Positions 62,322 through 64,000 of a stretch of DNA of 64,000 nucleotides are shown one piece after another. The stretch comes from Fervidobacterium pennivorans (GTDB lineage Bacteria; Thermotogota; Thermotogae; Thermotogales; Fervidobacteriaceae). Each line of letters starts with the position of its first letter. The stretch's first letter is position 1. The stretch spans positions 1,572,001-1,636,000 of the forward strand of contig NZ_CP011393.1 of the NCBI RefSeq assembly GCF_001644665.1. The letters are read 5' to 3'. The translations under genes and the position numbers were made by a program. Under the pieces are notes generated by a model. It was not told the DNA's origin. It ran no database searches and worked only from the letters and a program-made list of their open reading frames with translations.

Positions 62322-62587
62322 TTGATTACATCACGTCCTAATACCAGTTTCGCTATTTGAACATCTAAAACTTCGTTGTGTTGTCTCAAATTCGATAAAC
62401 TTTCTCTATACATCTCAACTTGCCTTAACATCTCCGCTGTTCTCAAGTTAAGGTGATACGCACCGAGAATCAGACCCGTGAACAAAGAAAATGCAAAGAT
62501 GTACTTCAATACACGAGAAAAGGTTTTATGCTGCTCTTGTAACCCTTCAAGCGCGACTTCTCTCCGCTTACTTCTTACGAGTGTCAT
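62318..62587 (-). CDS. ftsL: FtsL-like division protein
   Basis: This 89-residue protein has a basic N-terminus, one membrane helix (YIFAFSLFTGLILGAYHL) and a coiled-coil stretch (TAEMLRQVEMYRESLSNLRQHNEVL). Position between rsmH and ftsI, as in the standard division cluster, supports FtsL; the sequence itself is poorly conserved in this family. AAGGGGG lies about eight bases before the ATG. Confidence 0.8.
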   Translation of the reverse strand: MTLVRSKRREVALEGLQEQHKTFSRVLKYIFAFSLFTGLILGAYHLNLRTAEMLRQVEMYRESLSNLRQHNEVLDVQIAKLVLGRDVIN

Positions 62588-62698
62588 ACTCTATCCCCCT
62601 TCGCTCCGCTAAGTTATGAAAAAACTAAGATTGAGAACTTACTAACGGAAACGAAAACGTAAGCCTATGAACTACGGCTCTCCCCTGCTCCGCTAAGT

Positions 62699-62726
62699 AA
62701 AATATTGAACATTCGGAAAATGTAAA
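62699..62726 (-). promoter_or_regulatory. Candidate promoter of ftsL-ftsI
   Basis: TTTACA (62721-62726) lies 16 bases before TATTTT (62699-62704) on the minus strand. The predicted start falls in one of the GCTCCGCTA copies. The rest of the 231-base gap 62588-62818 is AT-rich and shows no gene. Confidence 0.45.
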
Positions 62727-62818
62727 AAGCAAAAGCAGAAAGTGTAACCTAACTTTCCAGAAAAATGCTAACTTTCTCCGCTTTGACTTGAATTAAGTTA
62801 TTATTTGTTCTCTAACAA

Positions 62819-63715
<897 letters not shown>

Positions 63716-63752
63716 TCACTCCGCTCCGCTAGTTTAGAAAAAGACTACTTAC

Positions 63753-63782
63753 ATTGTAGAACAAAATGTGTAAATTTTGCAA
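63753..63782 (-). promoter_or_regulatory. Candidate promoter of rsmH
   Basis: TTGCAA (63777-63782) lies 18 bases before TACAAT (63753-63758) on the minus strand. A second possible -10 (TATAAT, 63846-63851) lies upstream. Confidence 0.45.
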
Positions 63783-63849
63783 TTTTTTCCGAAAAAAATG
63801 ACGGTTGCAAAAACATCTATTTAAGCCAATTTTGGAATGATCGTGATTA

Positions 63850-63863
63850 TATACTTAAGTATA
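63850..63863. promoter_or_regulatory. Perfect 14-bp palindrome upstream of rsmH
   Basis: TATACTTAAGTATA is a perfect palindrome that overlaps the upstream TATAAT box. It could be an operator; no regulator is identified. Confidence 0.4.
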
Positions 63864-63880
63864 GTAAAATTTAACATTTC

Positions 63881-63914
63881 TCAAAAAACAAACAGGGGGG
63901 ACTCCCCTGTTTGT
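63881..63914 (-). terminator. Terminator of the gene entering from the right edge
   Basis: The 11-bp stem ACAAACAGGGG with CCCCTGTTTGT is followed on the minus strand by six T residues, about 40 bases past the stop codon of the partial gene at 63953. Confidence 0.85.
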
Positions 63915-63952
63915 TATTGACATACATGGTAAGAGTGAGATACTACTATTTT

Positions 63953-64000
63953 TTAAAGCGTTATTCTTGTTCCCGTAAGTCCTTTTAGTGCCTTATCGAG
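63953..64000 (-). CDS. C-terminal end of an unidentified protein (partial)
   Basis: The minus strand reads LDKALKGLTGTRITL and then a TAA stop, just before the terminator at 63881-63914. The spacing to the terminator supports a real gene end, but 15 residues are too few for identification. Confidence 0.55.
   Translation of the reverse strand, partial: LDKALKGLTGTRITL

Overview
The window looks like a chromosomal segment of a thermophilic anaerobe of the Thermotogota, most likely Fervidobacterium or a close relative. This rests on the gene content (an Mbx/Mrp-type ferredoxin-linked membrane complex, rplJL-rpoBC beside a short rsmH-ftsL-ftsI division cluster, minDE, Mfd, a split methylmalonyl-CoA mutase, a paired branched-chain amino-acid transporter), on the modest GC content judged by eye, on purine-rich Shine-Dalgarno sites with many GTG and TTG starts, and on recognisable Thermotogota-like proteins. 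No database search was possible, so the genus is an inference.

Layout. 1-2624: tRNA-Pro(GGG), an internally deleted zinc-ribbon transposon with terminal inverted repeats and an 8-bp target duplication, and an oligopeptide-type substrate-binding protein whose presumed transcription start lies at the transposon insertion point. 2621-9507 (minus): a MagIII/endonuclease III-like glycosylase, then a branched-chain amino-acid ABC operon with two binding proteins, two permeases and two ATPases, and a strong hairpin between binding-protein and permease genes. 9537-20935 (minus): a 13-gene Mrp-Mbx operon (MrpE, F, G, MrpA-C, MrpB fusion, MrpC, two MrpD-like antiporters, NuoH, NuoB, NuoC, NuoD, and a NuoI-like ferredoxin fused to a GltD/NfnB-like flavoprotein), followed by a ferritin-like protein. 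The promoter carries direct and inverted repeats. 21146-26968 (minus): carboxyltransferase (PycB/OadA), AcpS-FolK fusion, a FliT-like helical protein, methylmalonyl-CoA mutase large subunit, pdxS and pdxT.

27163-47184 is a long plus-strand block of informational, envelope and division genes: a membrane protein, tmcAL, mfd, a possible FliK-like/FlhB-like pair, prfB, minD, minE, a lipoprotein, and an FtsL/DivIC-like protein. An IS110-family element (37229-38609) with a probable bridge-RNA region comes next. The block continues with an RsmJ-like methyltransferase, ftsY, a DUF2225-like protein, a LysM/degenerate M23/3D lipoprotein, an Rrf2 regulator, mnmA, hpt, an LCP protein, a LolA-like protein and a barrel-like protein. 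47275-50351: tRNA-Leu(CAG), a WecG/TagA glycosyltransferase, rsmG, a Gfo/Idh/MocA oxidoreductase and queD. 50430-64000 (minus): rpoC, rpoB, rplL, rplJ with an L10-type attenuating leader, ftsI, ftsL, rsmH, and the last residues of another gene.

The two observations I rate highest are both partly inferential. First, the IS110 element: its two ends, if joined in a circle at a CT core, would create a promoter of TTGAAA, a 17-bp spacer and TGGTAAAAT in front of a structured non-coding region, as expected for bridge-RNA expression. Second, the fusion of the MbxN-like ferredoxin subunit to an NAD(P)H-type flavoprotein, which suggests that this complex exchanges electrons between ferredoxin and a pyridine nucleotide while pumping ions. 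I saw no CRISPR array, toxin-antitoxin pair or prophage.
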